Part shown: positions 1 to 6,820 of the stretch, piece by piece
Position numbering within the stretch: position 1 is the first letter of the stretch
How the letters are laid out: the number at the start of each line of letters is the position of its first letter
Origin: JBHIAG01 sp046758465
GTDB lineage: Bacteria; Acidobacteriota; Terriglobia; Acidiferrales; 2-02-FULL-67-57
Direction: 5' to 3'
Assembly: GCA_046758465.1 (NCBI GenBank)
Contig: JBHIAG010000004.1
Coordinates: forward strand, 1 to 49,588
Length of the DNA stretch: 49,588 bases
Notes under the pieces: generated by a model
The model's database searches: none
What the model was told of the DNA's origin: nothing
The model's input: only the letters and a program-made list of their open reading frames with translations
Position numbers and translations under genes: made by a program

Positions 1-60
1 CCCCGCTTCCAATCCCTGCTGCGCCGCATGGGCCTGGCGGAAGACGAAAAGCGAAAATAG
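1..60 (+). CDS. 3' end of a protein gene (partial)
   Basis: The first 20 codons of the window read open in frame 1 and end in TAG at 58-60, giving a C-terminal tail that starts PRFQSLLRRMGL. This resembles the extreme C-terminus of TPR-repeat proteins, often fused to Ser/Thr kinase or transcription-factor modules, which in Acidobacteria commonly end in a DPRF-x-x-LLRRMGL-type sequence. The family assignment rests only on that short tail, and everything upstream lies outside the window. Confidence 0.5.
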   Translation, partial: PRFQSLLRRMGLAEDEKRK

Positions 61-200
61 AAAAGGGAAAATGGAAAACAGGGTGAATGACAAAGCTTGG
101 GTAGGGCAAGGCCTTGTCGGAGCGCAGCGAAGACCCGTCTGGGCGCCTTGCCGGAGCAGGGCGGCAGGGGCAAGCCCCGGGCTCTGTCATTCTGAGCGAA

Positions 201-235
201 GCCCGCCTGCGGCAGGCAGGGACGGGCAGGCAGGC
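201..235. repeat. CCTGCC/GGCAGG palindromic repeat
   Basis: Short GC-rich inverted repeat built on GCCTGC-GGCAGGCAGG followed by a second GGCAGGCAGG. The same core occurs near the other end of the window at 49472-49489. It looks like a dispersed REP-type sequence. Confidence 0.45.
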
Positions 236-387
236 ATGAACTTCCCGCCGGGACTGGTTGACGGGTTGACTAGTCGAAGGGTTGATTGGGTGCGCACGAA
301 CCGGCGCGTGATGTCGCTATCCACTAGCCCCGAAGAGCGAACAACCCAAAAATTGACGCGCATCCCCCGGACCCTGAATTTGTCCGT

Positions 388-439
388 CGCGTCGGTGCGG
401 GGCGGCTCCTCGGGCTCAGGGGTATGTCCCACCGACGCG
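388..439. repeat. 10-bp perfect inverted repeat with 32-nt loop
   Basis: CGCGTCGGTG (388-397) and CACCGACGCG (430-439) are exact reverse complements. No T-run follows, so it is not a classical terminator. It could be part of a structured RNA or the remnant of a mobile repeat. Confidence 0.45.
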
Positions 440-811
440 GGGAATCCACTTTGCCCCCAACAAAACGGACACCATTCAGCCACCAAAACTCCCCATCCGA
501 CCCCCGCTGGGCGCTGTTCAGCAAAAAACCTTACCGCCCCCGGGCACAAATGCAGTAAGATGCCTCCCACGAACAGCTTAGGGAATCTTCTGGTTCCCTG
601 GGGCGTTCGAATTTATCGCCGGGCTTTTTGCACCGGCTCTCTGCTTTTACTGAGGGTATTGCTCGCCACGGCGGCCGAGAGGGGTTGGGTAGGCAGAGGC
701 GCAAAAGTGCTATTGCCATACTCCCTGTCTTTCGCTCGTTTTGCGTCCCACCCGCTCCTCCCTTCTTGAGTCGCCGTGATTTCTGATTAGCAGAGAGAGG
801 AGATCCACCTA

Positions 812-2938
812 ATGCCGAGGAGCAAAGGCAAGCGGGCGCTGAAATACGTGGATGCTGTTCTCTGTACCGCGGCTGGCATCCTCTTCGACACTATCCAGTT
901 CTTCAACCAGTACCGGCCCAGTCCCTCCTGTACCCCCAAGTGGTCGGACAAGCCACTCCTGAAATCGTGGCAAAAGAGCAAGCCCCCGCTGGGCTGGCCG
1001 CGGCAAACCGACTCGCTCTGCCCGGGTTGCGTCAAGGAAGCCCGCGCGCGCATCCTCAGCGGCGAGCAGGACTGGAAGAGTCTCGTCCATGAGAACGTGG
1101 GCGAGATCAAGGCCAACATCATCGAGCGCGACGGCCAGGTCTGGATGATCAAGGACTGCCCCAAGCACGGCCACTATGAAGACATCATGGCCATCGACTC
1201 CAACTTCCTGGCCTGGGTTGAGCAGAACTTCCCCGGCCGCGACATCCCCGCCCACAACGACCAAGACCTCCACCACCACGGCTCCAGTACCATCCGCCAC
1301 GGTCGCGGCTCCGTCCTCACCGTTGACCTCACCAACCGCTGCAATATGATGTGCGACCCCTGCTTCATGGACGCCAACCAGGTCGGCTTCGTCCACGAGC
1401 TCGTTTGGGAAGACATCAAGGAAGTGCTCGACAACGCCGTCAAGATCAAGCCCCGCCGCCAGATGTCGGTCCAGCTCTCCGGTGGCGAACCCACCATGTC
1501 CCCCTACTTCATGGATGCCATCCACTACGCTCGCAAGCTGGGCTTCAACAGCGTGCAGGCGGCCACCAACGGCATCGAGTTCGCCAAGAGCAAGGAGTTC
1601 TGCCGGCGGGCCTTCGAGGCTGGCCTCCGCTATGCCTACCTGCAATTTGACGGCATCGGCAACGACGCCAACAGCCACCGCCAGGTCGGCAACCTGTTCG
1701 ACGTCAAGCTGCGTGCCATCGAGAATATGCACGACGCGGGCATCGAGATCATCCTGGTCATCACCCTCATCAACGGCATCAACAATGACCAGGTCGGGCC
1801 CATCATCAAGTTTGCCCGCGAGAACCCCGGGAGGATTGCCTTCATCGCCTTCCAGCCTGTCTCCTTCACCGGGCGCGACGAGGACGTCACCCCCGAGCGC
1901 CGCCTCCGCCAGCGCTACACCCTCTCCCACATGGTCTACGACGTCAAGAAGCAGCTTGGCATCACCGAGCCCACCCGCGACTGGTTCCCGCTCTCGCTCT
2001 TTAGTGCCTTCGCCGACGTCGCCGACGTCGTGCACGGCCCGCAGGCCGACTGGGGCATGGTTAGCTGCAGTTGCCATCCCAACTGCGGCGTCGGAACCGC
2101 GCTCATGATTAACAAGGAAACCAAAGAATGGGCTCCGGTGCCGGAGTTCCTCAACATTCCTAGCCTCGTGAAGGATTTCCACAAGATCAGCGACGCGGCC
2201 CGCCACAAGTACTTCTCGGCCTTCATGATCGGCTTGGCCCTGCTCAAGAACTACCGGCCCTTCAAGGCCCCGCCCAGCTTTGCTTTGTTCGACTTGTGGA
2301 AGAAATTTGACAAGTCGTTCGGGCTCACGGGTGATTCCAGGAAGAAGTACGGCAGCGGCGGCCCTGACCGCAAGTTCGAGGACGCGCTCAAGCGCCGCTC
2401 CGATCCCTGGAACTTCCTCTTCGTCGCCGGCATGTGGTTTCAAGACTTGTTCAACTACGACTTCCGCCGCACCGAGATGTGCGTCATCCCCTACGCCACC
2501 CAGCAGGGCGAAATCTCCTTCTGCGCCTACAACACCGGCATCGGCTGGCGCCAGATTATCGAGAACATGTACAAGAACGCCACCGTGGCCGAGTGGTATC
2601 GCACCCACGGCAAACACCAGATCTACGCCAAGGGCAGAGAGGTTGAACTCGGCGCCTACGAGCACTCGCTCAACATTGACCCGGAGGACGCTGCCCGCGT
2701 CCGCGACCGCTCGGGGCAGGGTCCGATGACCGCGGCTGAGGAAGACCGCATGCGCCGCCGCGCTGCCTACCAGGCCCAGGAAGTGCGGAACATCTACGAA
2801 GAACTGGTGCTGAAGAAACCGGCGGCGGAGACGCAACTGATCCAGATTGGAAGCCTCTCTGCGGCCGCACCCACTCCACCGGCGGCGCCGGCACCCAAGA
2901 CCGTGGACAACGTCGCCGCCCACGGCGACGACGACTAA
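812..2938 (+). CDS. Radical SAM protein related to tetraether lipid synthase (Tes) / MJ0619
   Basis: A 708-residue radical SAM enzyme. The cluster motif CNMMCDPC (C177, C181, C184) has CX3CX2C spacing and is followed by SGGEPT at 223-228. N-terminal cysteines C70, C73 and C116 look like an extra metal site. Further cysteines lie after the barrel: C419, C421 and C425 in SCSCHPNC, then C557 and C571. This layout of N-terminal Cys site, barrel and Cys-rich C-terminal part matches archaeal Tes (tail-to-tail joining of lipid chains) and the MJ0619 pterin methylase family. Bacterial homologues have been proposed to make membrane-spanning iso-diabolic acid or branched GDGT lipids. The last 50 residues are Ala/Pro-rich and probably disordered. 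GAGAGGAG precedes the ATG. Lipid-joining activity is inference, and another radical SAM reaction is possible. Confidence 0.8.
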   Translation: MPRSKGKRALKYVDAVLCTAAGILFDTIQFFNQYRPSPSCTPKWSDKPLLKSWQKSKPPLGWPRQTDSLCPGCVKEARARILSGEQDWKSLVHENVGEIKANIIERDGQVWMIKDCPKHGHYEDIMAIDSNFLAWVEQNFPGRDIPAHNDQDLHHHGSSTIRHGRGSVLTVDLTNRCNMMCDPCFMDANQVGFVHELVWEDIKEVLDNAVKIKPRRQMSVQLSGGEPTMSPYFMDAIHYARKLGFNSVQAATNGIEFAKSKEFCRRAFEAGLRYAYLQFDGIGNDANSHRQVGNLFDVKLRAIENMHDAGIEIILVITLINGINNDQVGPIIKFARENPGRIAFIAFQPVSFTGRDEDVTPERRLRQRYTLSHMVYDVKKQLGITEPTRDWFPLSLFSAFADVADVVHGPQADWGMVSCSCHPNCGVGTALMINKETKEWAPVPEFLNIPSLVKDFHKISDAARHKYFSAFMIGLALLKNYRPFKAPPSFALFDLWKKFDKSFGLTGDSRKKYGSGGPDRKFEDALKRRSDPWNFLFVAGMWFQDLFNYDFRRTEMCVIPYATQQGEISFCAYNTGIGWRQIIENMYKNATVAEWYRTHGKHQIYAKGREVELGAYEHSLNIDPEDAARVRDRSGQGPMTAAEEDRMRRRAAYQAQEVRNIYEELVLKKPAAETQLIQIGSLSAAAPTPPAAPAPKTVDNVAAHGDDD

Positions 2939-2986
2939 AGAGCTCTCACTTGCCCTCCGTGGCAGGTGAAACGTTCTGGTAGATGT

Positions 2987-3015
2987 GCCCGCTGGCTCCC
3001 GCCAGCGGGCTTTTC
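2987..3015 (+). terminator. Rho-independent terminator after the Tes-like gene
   Basis: Perfect 10-bp stem GCCCGCTGGC (2987-2996) / GCCAGCGGGC (3001-3010) with a TCCC loop, followed directly by TTTTCT. It lies about 50 bp past the stop codon and isolates the gene from the next unit. Confidence 0.9.
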
Positions 3016-3044
3016 TGTGAGCGGTGCAGCGAGCCCTAAAATTC

Positions 3045-3074
3045 TTTACACCGGGTGGCTTGCTTGCGTATAAT
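3045..3074 (+). promoter_or_regulatory. Sigma70-type promoter for yjbQ
   Basis: TTTACA (3045-3050), 18-bp spacer, then a consensus TATAAT (3069-3074). It lies between the terminator at 2987-3015 and the start codon at 3173, predicting a leader of about 90 nt. Confidence 0.75.
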
Positions 3075-3172
3075 CCGCCCCGCGACTTCCCGGGGGTGCA
3101 CTCCCCTTGGGGCGATGAAACCCAACGAGATGCTTGCACGCAGGCGAGCGTAACTACCAGCGAGGAGTGAGG

Positions 3173-3682
3173 ATGTCGGAACGAGCCCTGACAAGCGAAC
3201 CGGCCCTTCAGACAGGTAAACTCGACGCTGCAACCGCCAACCCCACCACCCTGCGCCTCAGCAGCGAAACCCTCACTGTCAAGACCCGCGAACGCCTCGA
3301 GTTGATTAACATCACCGACCAGATCGCCGCCCGCGTCCGCCAGAGCGGCATCCGCCACGGCATCGCCCTTATCAACTCCCTCCACACCACCCTCGCCCTG
3401 TTCATCAATGAGTTCCAGCAAGCCTTACTCGACGACATCCGCACGTTCCTCGAACAGGTAATCGCTCGCGGCAACTACTACCGCCACAATGACCCGCAGC
3501 ACAGCGACTGCGACCGCCAGAACGCCGACTCCCACCTGCGCGCCATGCTCCTGGGCCACAATCTCTGCCTCCAGATCGTGAACGGCGAACTCGTCCTCGG
3601 CCCCTTCCAGGCGCTCATCCTGGCCGAGCTGGACGGTCCCCGCGACCGCGCCCTGCACCTGCAAATCCTCGGCTCCGCCTAA
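3173..3682 (+). CDS. yjbQ: YjbQ / UPF0047 family protein
   Basis: A 169-residue member of the YjbQ (UPF0047) family, seen in NSLHTTLALFINE and in the C-terminal block with DRQNADSHL, LLGHN and AELDGPRDR, all family hallmarks. The E. coli protein has weak thiamine-phosphate synthase activity, so databases often call it a secondary thiamine-phosphate synthase; the physiological role is unclear. I chose the ATG at 3173 because GAGGAGTGAGG precedes it; an in-frame upstream start at 3134 lacks a site. The roughly 30-residue N-terminal extension relative to E. coli YjbQ shows no motif. The gene has its own promoter at 3045-3074. thiC is present downstream in the window but not adjacent. Confidence 0.88.
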   Translation: MSERALTSEPALQTGKLDAATANPTTLRLSSETLTVKTRERLELINITDQIAARVRQSGIRHGIALINSLHTTLALFINEFQQALLDDIRTFLEQVIARGNYYRHNDPQHSDCDRQNADSHLRAMLLGHNLCLQIVNGELVLGPFQALILAELDGPRDRALHLQILGSA

Positions 3683-3838
3683 AAAACCGAAAAGCGAAAT
3701 CCGAACAGCGAGTATCGTTACAGAAAGGCCATGCTTTTCGCCTTTCGGCTTTCGAGTTTCGTTCGGGGCTCGCCTGCGCACGCTTTGAGCTTCTACCCGC
3801 CTTGCTTCGGGTAGTCTGTGGGGGTATCATAGGGATGT
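3683..3838. other. Spacer between yjbQ and the moaA leader
   Basis: Holds an imperfect GAAAAGCGAAA / TTTCGCCTTTCGG inverted pair right after the yjbQ stop, which may act as a terminator. A hairpin CTACCCG (3793-3799) / CGGGTAG (3808-3814) and the moaA promoter follow. Confidence 0.4.
3802..3830 (+). promoter_or_regulatory. Candidate promoter of the moaA leader
   Basis: TTGCTT (3802-3807), 17-bp spacer, TATCAT (3825-3830). Transcription would begin near 3837, exactly where the structured leader begins, which supports both calls. Confidence 0.5.
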
Positions 3839-4036
3839 TCTCCGACCCCGGTGGCCTACGGGAGAGACAACCTAGCCCCCGCTGGACGGGGTGGCGCCGG
3901 GGCGACACCGTGTTCCGCGAAAGCGGAACGCGCCCCGTGTTTGCCCTGAGACGAGCCCGAAGGGCGAGTCGAAGGGGCTTTGGAAAGGAGAACCAGAGCC
4001 TATCGCTCCGCACGGGGCGTAGGCTCAACGCTTTTT
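3839..4036 (+). ncRNA. Structured 5' leader of moaA, candidate molybdenum-cofactor (Moco) riboswitch
   Basis: About 200 nt of highly structured sequence upstream of moaA. Visible helices are CCCCGG (3846-3851) with CCGGGG (3897-3902), CCCCG (3877-3881) with CGGGG (3887-3891), and a 7-bp GTTCCGC/GCGGAAC hairpin capped by GAAA (3912-3929). Further down, GAGCCTA (3996-4002) pairs with TAGGCTC (4020-4026), and CGCTCC/GGGGCG nests inside. This hairpin is followed by AACGC and five T just before the ATG. CGCCCCGTG (3931-3939) is an exact complement of CACGGGGCG (4011-4019) and would break the 3' hairpin, so two exclusive folds exist. Position before moaA and this architecture fit a Moco riboswitch. 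I recognise the class from memory and cannot score it against a covariance model. Confidence 0.6.
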
Positions 4037-5026
4037 ATGGCCCTGACCGACGGTTTCGGCCGCACCATCACTGACCTCCGCGTCAGCGTCACCGACCGCT
4101 GCAACTTCCGCTGCATCTATTGCCGCGCGGCTGAGCCAGAAAACTATATGCCCGGCGACCACCTGCTTACCTGGCCCGAGCACAGGCGCCTCTGCCGCAT
4201 CCTCGCACAGTTGGGCATCCGCAAGATTCGCGTCACCGGGGGCGAGCCGCTTGTCCGCCCGGGTGTGGAAGATTTCATCCGCTGGCTCCGCGAGCAGGCG
4301 GTCTTTGAGGACATTGCCCTCACCACCAATGGCTTTTCACTCGCCGAGAAAGTTGACGCCCTGAAAGCCGCTGGGCTCCACCGCGTCAACGTTAGTCTCG
4401 ACTCGCTCCGCGCCGGCCGCTTCGACCGTATCACGCGCAGCCGCGGCGCGCTCGCCCGGGTGCGGGCGGGCATCGAAGCGGCCAACGCCGCAGGCCTCGC
4501 TCCGGTCAAGGTCAATGTTGTCATCGTTCGCGGCTTCAACGACGATGAGATCCTCGACTTCGCCGAGTTTGCCCGCCGGCGCAAGCTGGTGATGCGCTTC
4601 ATTGAGTTTATGCCGCTTGACGCCGACCACATTTGGGAGCGGGATCGGGTCGTTACCGCCGTGGAGATGCTCGCCCAGTTGCGCCAGATTGACGACCTGG
4701 TTGCATTGCCGCGCCAGGTCGCCAGCGAAACCGCTCTCCGCTACCGCTTCGCCGACGGCTCGGCTGAAATTGGCGTCGTCGCTCCCGTCTCCCGGCCGTT
4801 CTGCGGACAGTGTTCGCGTATTCGCCTCACCGCCGATGGCAAAATTCGTACCTGTTTGTTCTCCGTGGCCGACCATGACCTCCGGGGCCTGCTGCGGAAC
4901 GGTGTCGCCGACGCCGTCATTGCGCGCACCATCGAAGAGATTGTCGCGCACAAGGAGGAGGGCCACCGCATCAACCAGCCCGACTTCGTGCCGCCCAGCC
5001 GCACCATGGTCTTCATCGGCGGCTAA
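4037..5026 (+). CDS. moaA: GTP 3',8-cyclase MoaA
   Basis: A 329-residue radical SAM enzyme for the first step of molybdenum cofactor biosynthesis, GTP to 3',8-cyclo-GTP. The N-terminal cluster motif is in VTDRCNFRCIYC, the GGEP motif is in RVTGGEPLVRPG, and the C-terminal second-cluster cysteines are in FCGQCSRIRLTADGKIRTC, all characteristic of MoaA. The ATG at 4037 gives the usual N-terminus MALTDGFGRTITDLRVSVTD. Its ribosome site is weak: AAAGGAG at 3984-3990 lies 46 nt upstream, on the far side of a hairpin, which suggests control through the leader. No other molybdenum cofactor genes are in the window. The C-terminus lacks the usual GG-terminal dipeptide as the very last residues only if mis-ended; here it does end in GG. 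Confidence 0.95.
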   Translation: MALTDGFGRTITDLRVSVTDRCNFRCIYCRAAEPENYMPGDHLLTWPEHRRLCRILAQLGIRKIRVTGGEPLVRPGVEDFIRWLREQAVFEDIALTTNGFSLAEKVDALKAAGLHRVNVSLDSLRAGRFDRITRSRGALARVRAGIEAANAAGLAPVKVNVVIVRGFNDDEILDFAEFARRRKLVMRFIEFMPLDADHIWERDRVVTAVEMLAQLRQIDDLVALPRQVASETALRYRFADGSAEIGVVAPVSRPFCGQCSRIRLTADGKIRTCLFSVADHDLRGLLRNGVADAVIARTIEEIVAHKEEGHRINQPDFVPPSRTMVFIGG

Positions 5027-5100
5027 CGCTACGGCCGTGCTGTGTGCGGCATCGAATAGAAATGGAGCGTTGGCTCCTGCTAGAATAAAGAAGGGAACAG

Positions 5101-6237
5101 ATGGCAGTCCTGACCGAGATACAACCGGCAACGGTGCGCGTGCCCGAGATTGAGAAGGGCGTCGGCTGCGACTTTGACAGCTACCTGCTCGTCCCCGACA
5201 CTTCCCTCGACGCCCGCATCGCCGCCGCCCGCGAGGCCCTGGGCGAGCGCCTGGTCATCCTCGGCCACCACTACCAGCGCGATGAGGTGGTCAAGTTCGC
5301 CCACTTCCGCGGCGACTCCCTGAAACTCTCCCAGCAGGCTGCTCGGACCCGTGCTGACTTCATCGTCTTCTGCGGCGTCCACTTTATGGCCGAAAGCACC
5401 GACATCCTCCGCCAGCCCCACCAGCAGGTCATCCTGCCCGACCTGAACGCTGGCTGCTCGCTGGCCGATATGGCCGACATCACCCAGGTCGAGGATTGCT
5501 GGGAGCAACTGGAAGCGGTCGGCGGGCTCAACGTCCGTCCCATTACTTATATGAATTCCTCGGCTGCCATCAAAGCCTTCGTCGGCCGCCACGACGGCGC
5601 CATCTGCACCTCGTCGAACGCCGCCGGCATCTTTCGCTGGGCCTTCGCGCGCGCCGACCGCATCCTCTTCCTCCCTGACGAGCACCTTGGCCGCAACACT
5701 GCCTACCGCATGGGCATCCCGCTCGATCAGATGGCGGTCTGGGATCCCTATCGTACCCTCGGCGGCACCACCGAGGAACAGCTGCGCCGCGCCCGCGTCA
5801 TCCTTTGGAAGGGCTACTGCTCTGTCCACCAGCGCTTCTTGCCCGAGCACGTAACTCAGGTGCGCCAGAAATATCCCGGCATTCGCGTCCTGGCGCATCC
5901 CGAGTGTCGCTGGGAAGTTGTGAAACTGGCCGACGGCATCGGTTCCACCGAAGGTATGCTGAAGAAAGTTACCGCTAGTCCCGCGGGCAGCCAGTGGGCG
6001 ATCGGCACCGAGATTCATCTCGTCAACCGTCTGGCGAAAGAGAATCCGGACAAGTTTGTGGTTCCGCTCGACCCGAACGTCTGCGTTTGCACCACCATGT
6101 TTCGCATCACGCCCCAGCACCTGTGCTGGGCGCTGGAAAACCTGGTGGCCGGGCAGGTGGTAAACCGCATCGCTGTGGACGCGGAAACGCGGCGCTGGGC
6201 GCGGCTGGCCCTCGAGCGCATGCTCGCGATTGCCTGA
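5101..6237 (+). CDS. nadA: Quinolinate synthase NadA
   Basis: A 378-residue enzyme that condenses iminoaspartate and dihydroxyacetone phosphate to quinolinate, the NAD precursor. Signature segments are VILGHHYQRDEVV near residue 52, FCGVHFMAEST and NAGCSLADM. C119, C240 and C330 have almost the spacing of the three cluster-ligating cysteines reported for B. subtilis NadA (110, 230, 320), so this is the longer B. subtilis-like form with an intact [4Fe-4S] site. AAGAAGGGA precedes the ATG. A TAGAAT hexamer at 5081-5086 may be the -10 of its own promoter. The DUF2203 gene follows after 9 nt and is probably cotranscribed; nadB and nadC are not in the window. Confidence 0.96.
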   Translation: MAVLTEIQPATVRVPEIEKGVGCDFDSYLLVPDTSLDARIAAAREALGERLVILGHHYQRDEVVKFAHFRGDSLKLSQQAARTRADFIVFCGVHFMAESTDILRQPHQQVILPDLNAGCSLADMADITQVEDCWEQLEAVGGLNVRPITYMNSSAAIKAFVGRHDGAICTSSNAAGIFRWAFARADRILFLPDEHLGRNTAYRMGIPLDQMAVWDPYRTLGGTTEEQLRRARVILWKGYCSVHQRFLPEHVTQVRQKYPGIRVLAHPECRWEVVKLADGIGSTEGMLKKVTASPAGSQWAIGTEIHLVNRLAKENPDKFVVPLDPNVCVCTTMFRITPQHLCWALENLVAGQVVNRIAVDAETRRWARLALERMLAIA

Positions 6238-6246
6238 GGGAAGGCT

Positions 6247-6699
6247 ATGGGGGACGAAGAAAAAATCTTCAACCGGCACCAGGCAGAACAACTGTTGGCA
6301 ACGATTGCACCGCTGCTCGCGGCTGCACATAAGCACAAGCGTGAGGTCGAAGCCCTGGACCAGGAATTTTCTCAACTGCACCAGCACATCCTGCTCCAGG
6401 GCGGCATCGTGCCCCCCTACGGCCAGTTGGCGGACAAGCGCCTCGCGCGCGAGGCGCTGGTTGAAAAGATTCGTGATGCGATTGGTGGGATCGAACAGCA
6501 CGGCTGCCTGGTGAAAGACCTTGACCTGGGCTTGGTGGATTTTCCCACCCTGCGCGACAACGAGACCGTCTACCTTTGCTGGAAGCTCGGTGAGGAGCGC
6601 ATCGGCTACTGGCACTGCATCCACGAGGGCTTCGCCGGCCGCAAACCGCTTGATTCCGACGAGCCTCGGCGGCAGCCCAAGAAAGACAAGCCGCACTGA
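6247..6699 (+). CDS. DUF2203 family protein
   Basis: A 150-residue cytoplasmic protein with a helical N-terminal half and a conserved C-terminal block: VKDLDLGLVDFP, then VYLCWKLGEERIGYWH, then a GFAGR segment. I recognise this as DUF2203, a family of unknown function widespread in Acidobacteria, Chloroflexi and Actinobacteria. The start lies 9 nt after the nadA stop, so the two are likely one operon. No catalytic role can be read from the sequence. Confidence 0.85.
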   Translation: MGDEEKIFNRHQAEQLLATIAPLLAAAHKHKREVEALDQEFSQLHQHILLQGGIVPPYGQLADKRLAREALVEKIRDAIGGIEQHGCLVKDLDLGLVDFPTLRDNETVYLCWKLGEERIGYWHCIHEGFAGRKPLDSDEPRRQPKKDKPH

Positions 6700-6820
6700 A
6701 CGCTTGCCGGCCGGAGGCAGGCCGCGCAGCGAGCGCAGATGAAACCCACCAGACACCCGGGTGGGACGTGACCCCCTATTGCGCGCTGGCCTGAGCTTCT
6801 CGGCTCCAACGGGAACGGGG

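Larger units (their letters stand above)
61..811. other. 750-bp spacer without a convincing gene
   Basis: A 232-codon frame runs through 71-769, but its product is low-complexity, Pro/Arg/Ser-rich, has no recognisable domain and overlaps repeat-like DNA, so I do not call it a gene. The spacer holds CCTGCC/GGCAGG-type palindromic repeat sequence at about 201-235. It also holds a perfect 10-bp inverted repeat, CGCGTCGGTG at 388-397 against CACCGACGCG at 430-439, with a 32-nt loop. I see no strong promoter for the next gene. Confidence 0.5.

Noticed and set aside
598..625. T-arm-like GTTCGAAT sequence suggesting a tRNA
   Set aside because: Flanking bases do not pair, and there is no acceptor or anticodon arm.
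71..769. 232-codon open frame in the first spacer
   Set aside because: Low-complexity product, overlap with palindromic repeats and no domain; expected by chance at this GC content.
809..3421. 870-codon minus-strand frame opposite the Tes-like gene
   Set aside because: Shadow of a real gene: Val/Gly/Asp-rich composition without motifs, while the opposite strand carries clear enzyme motifs.
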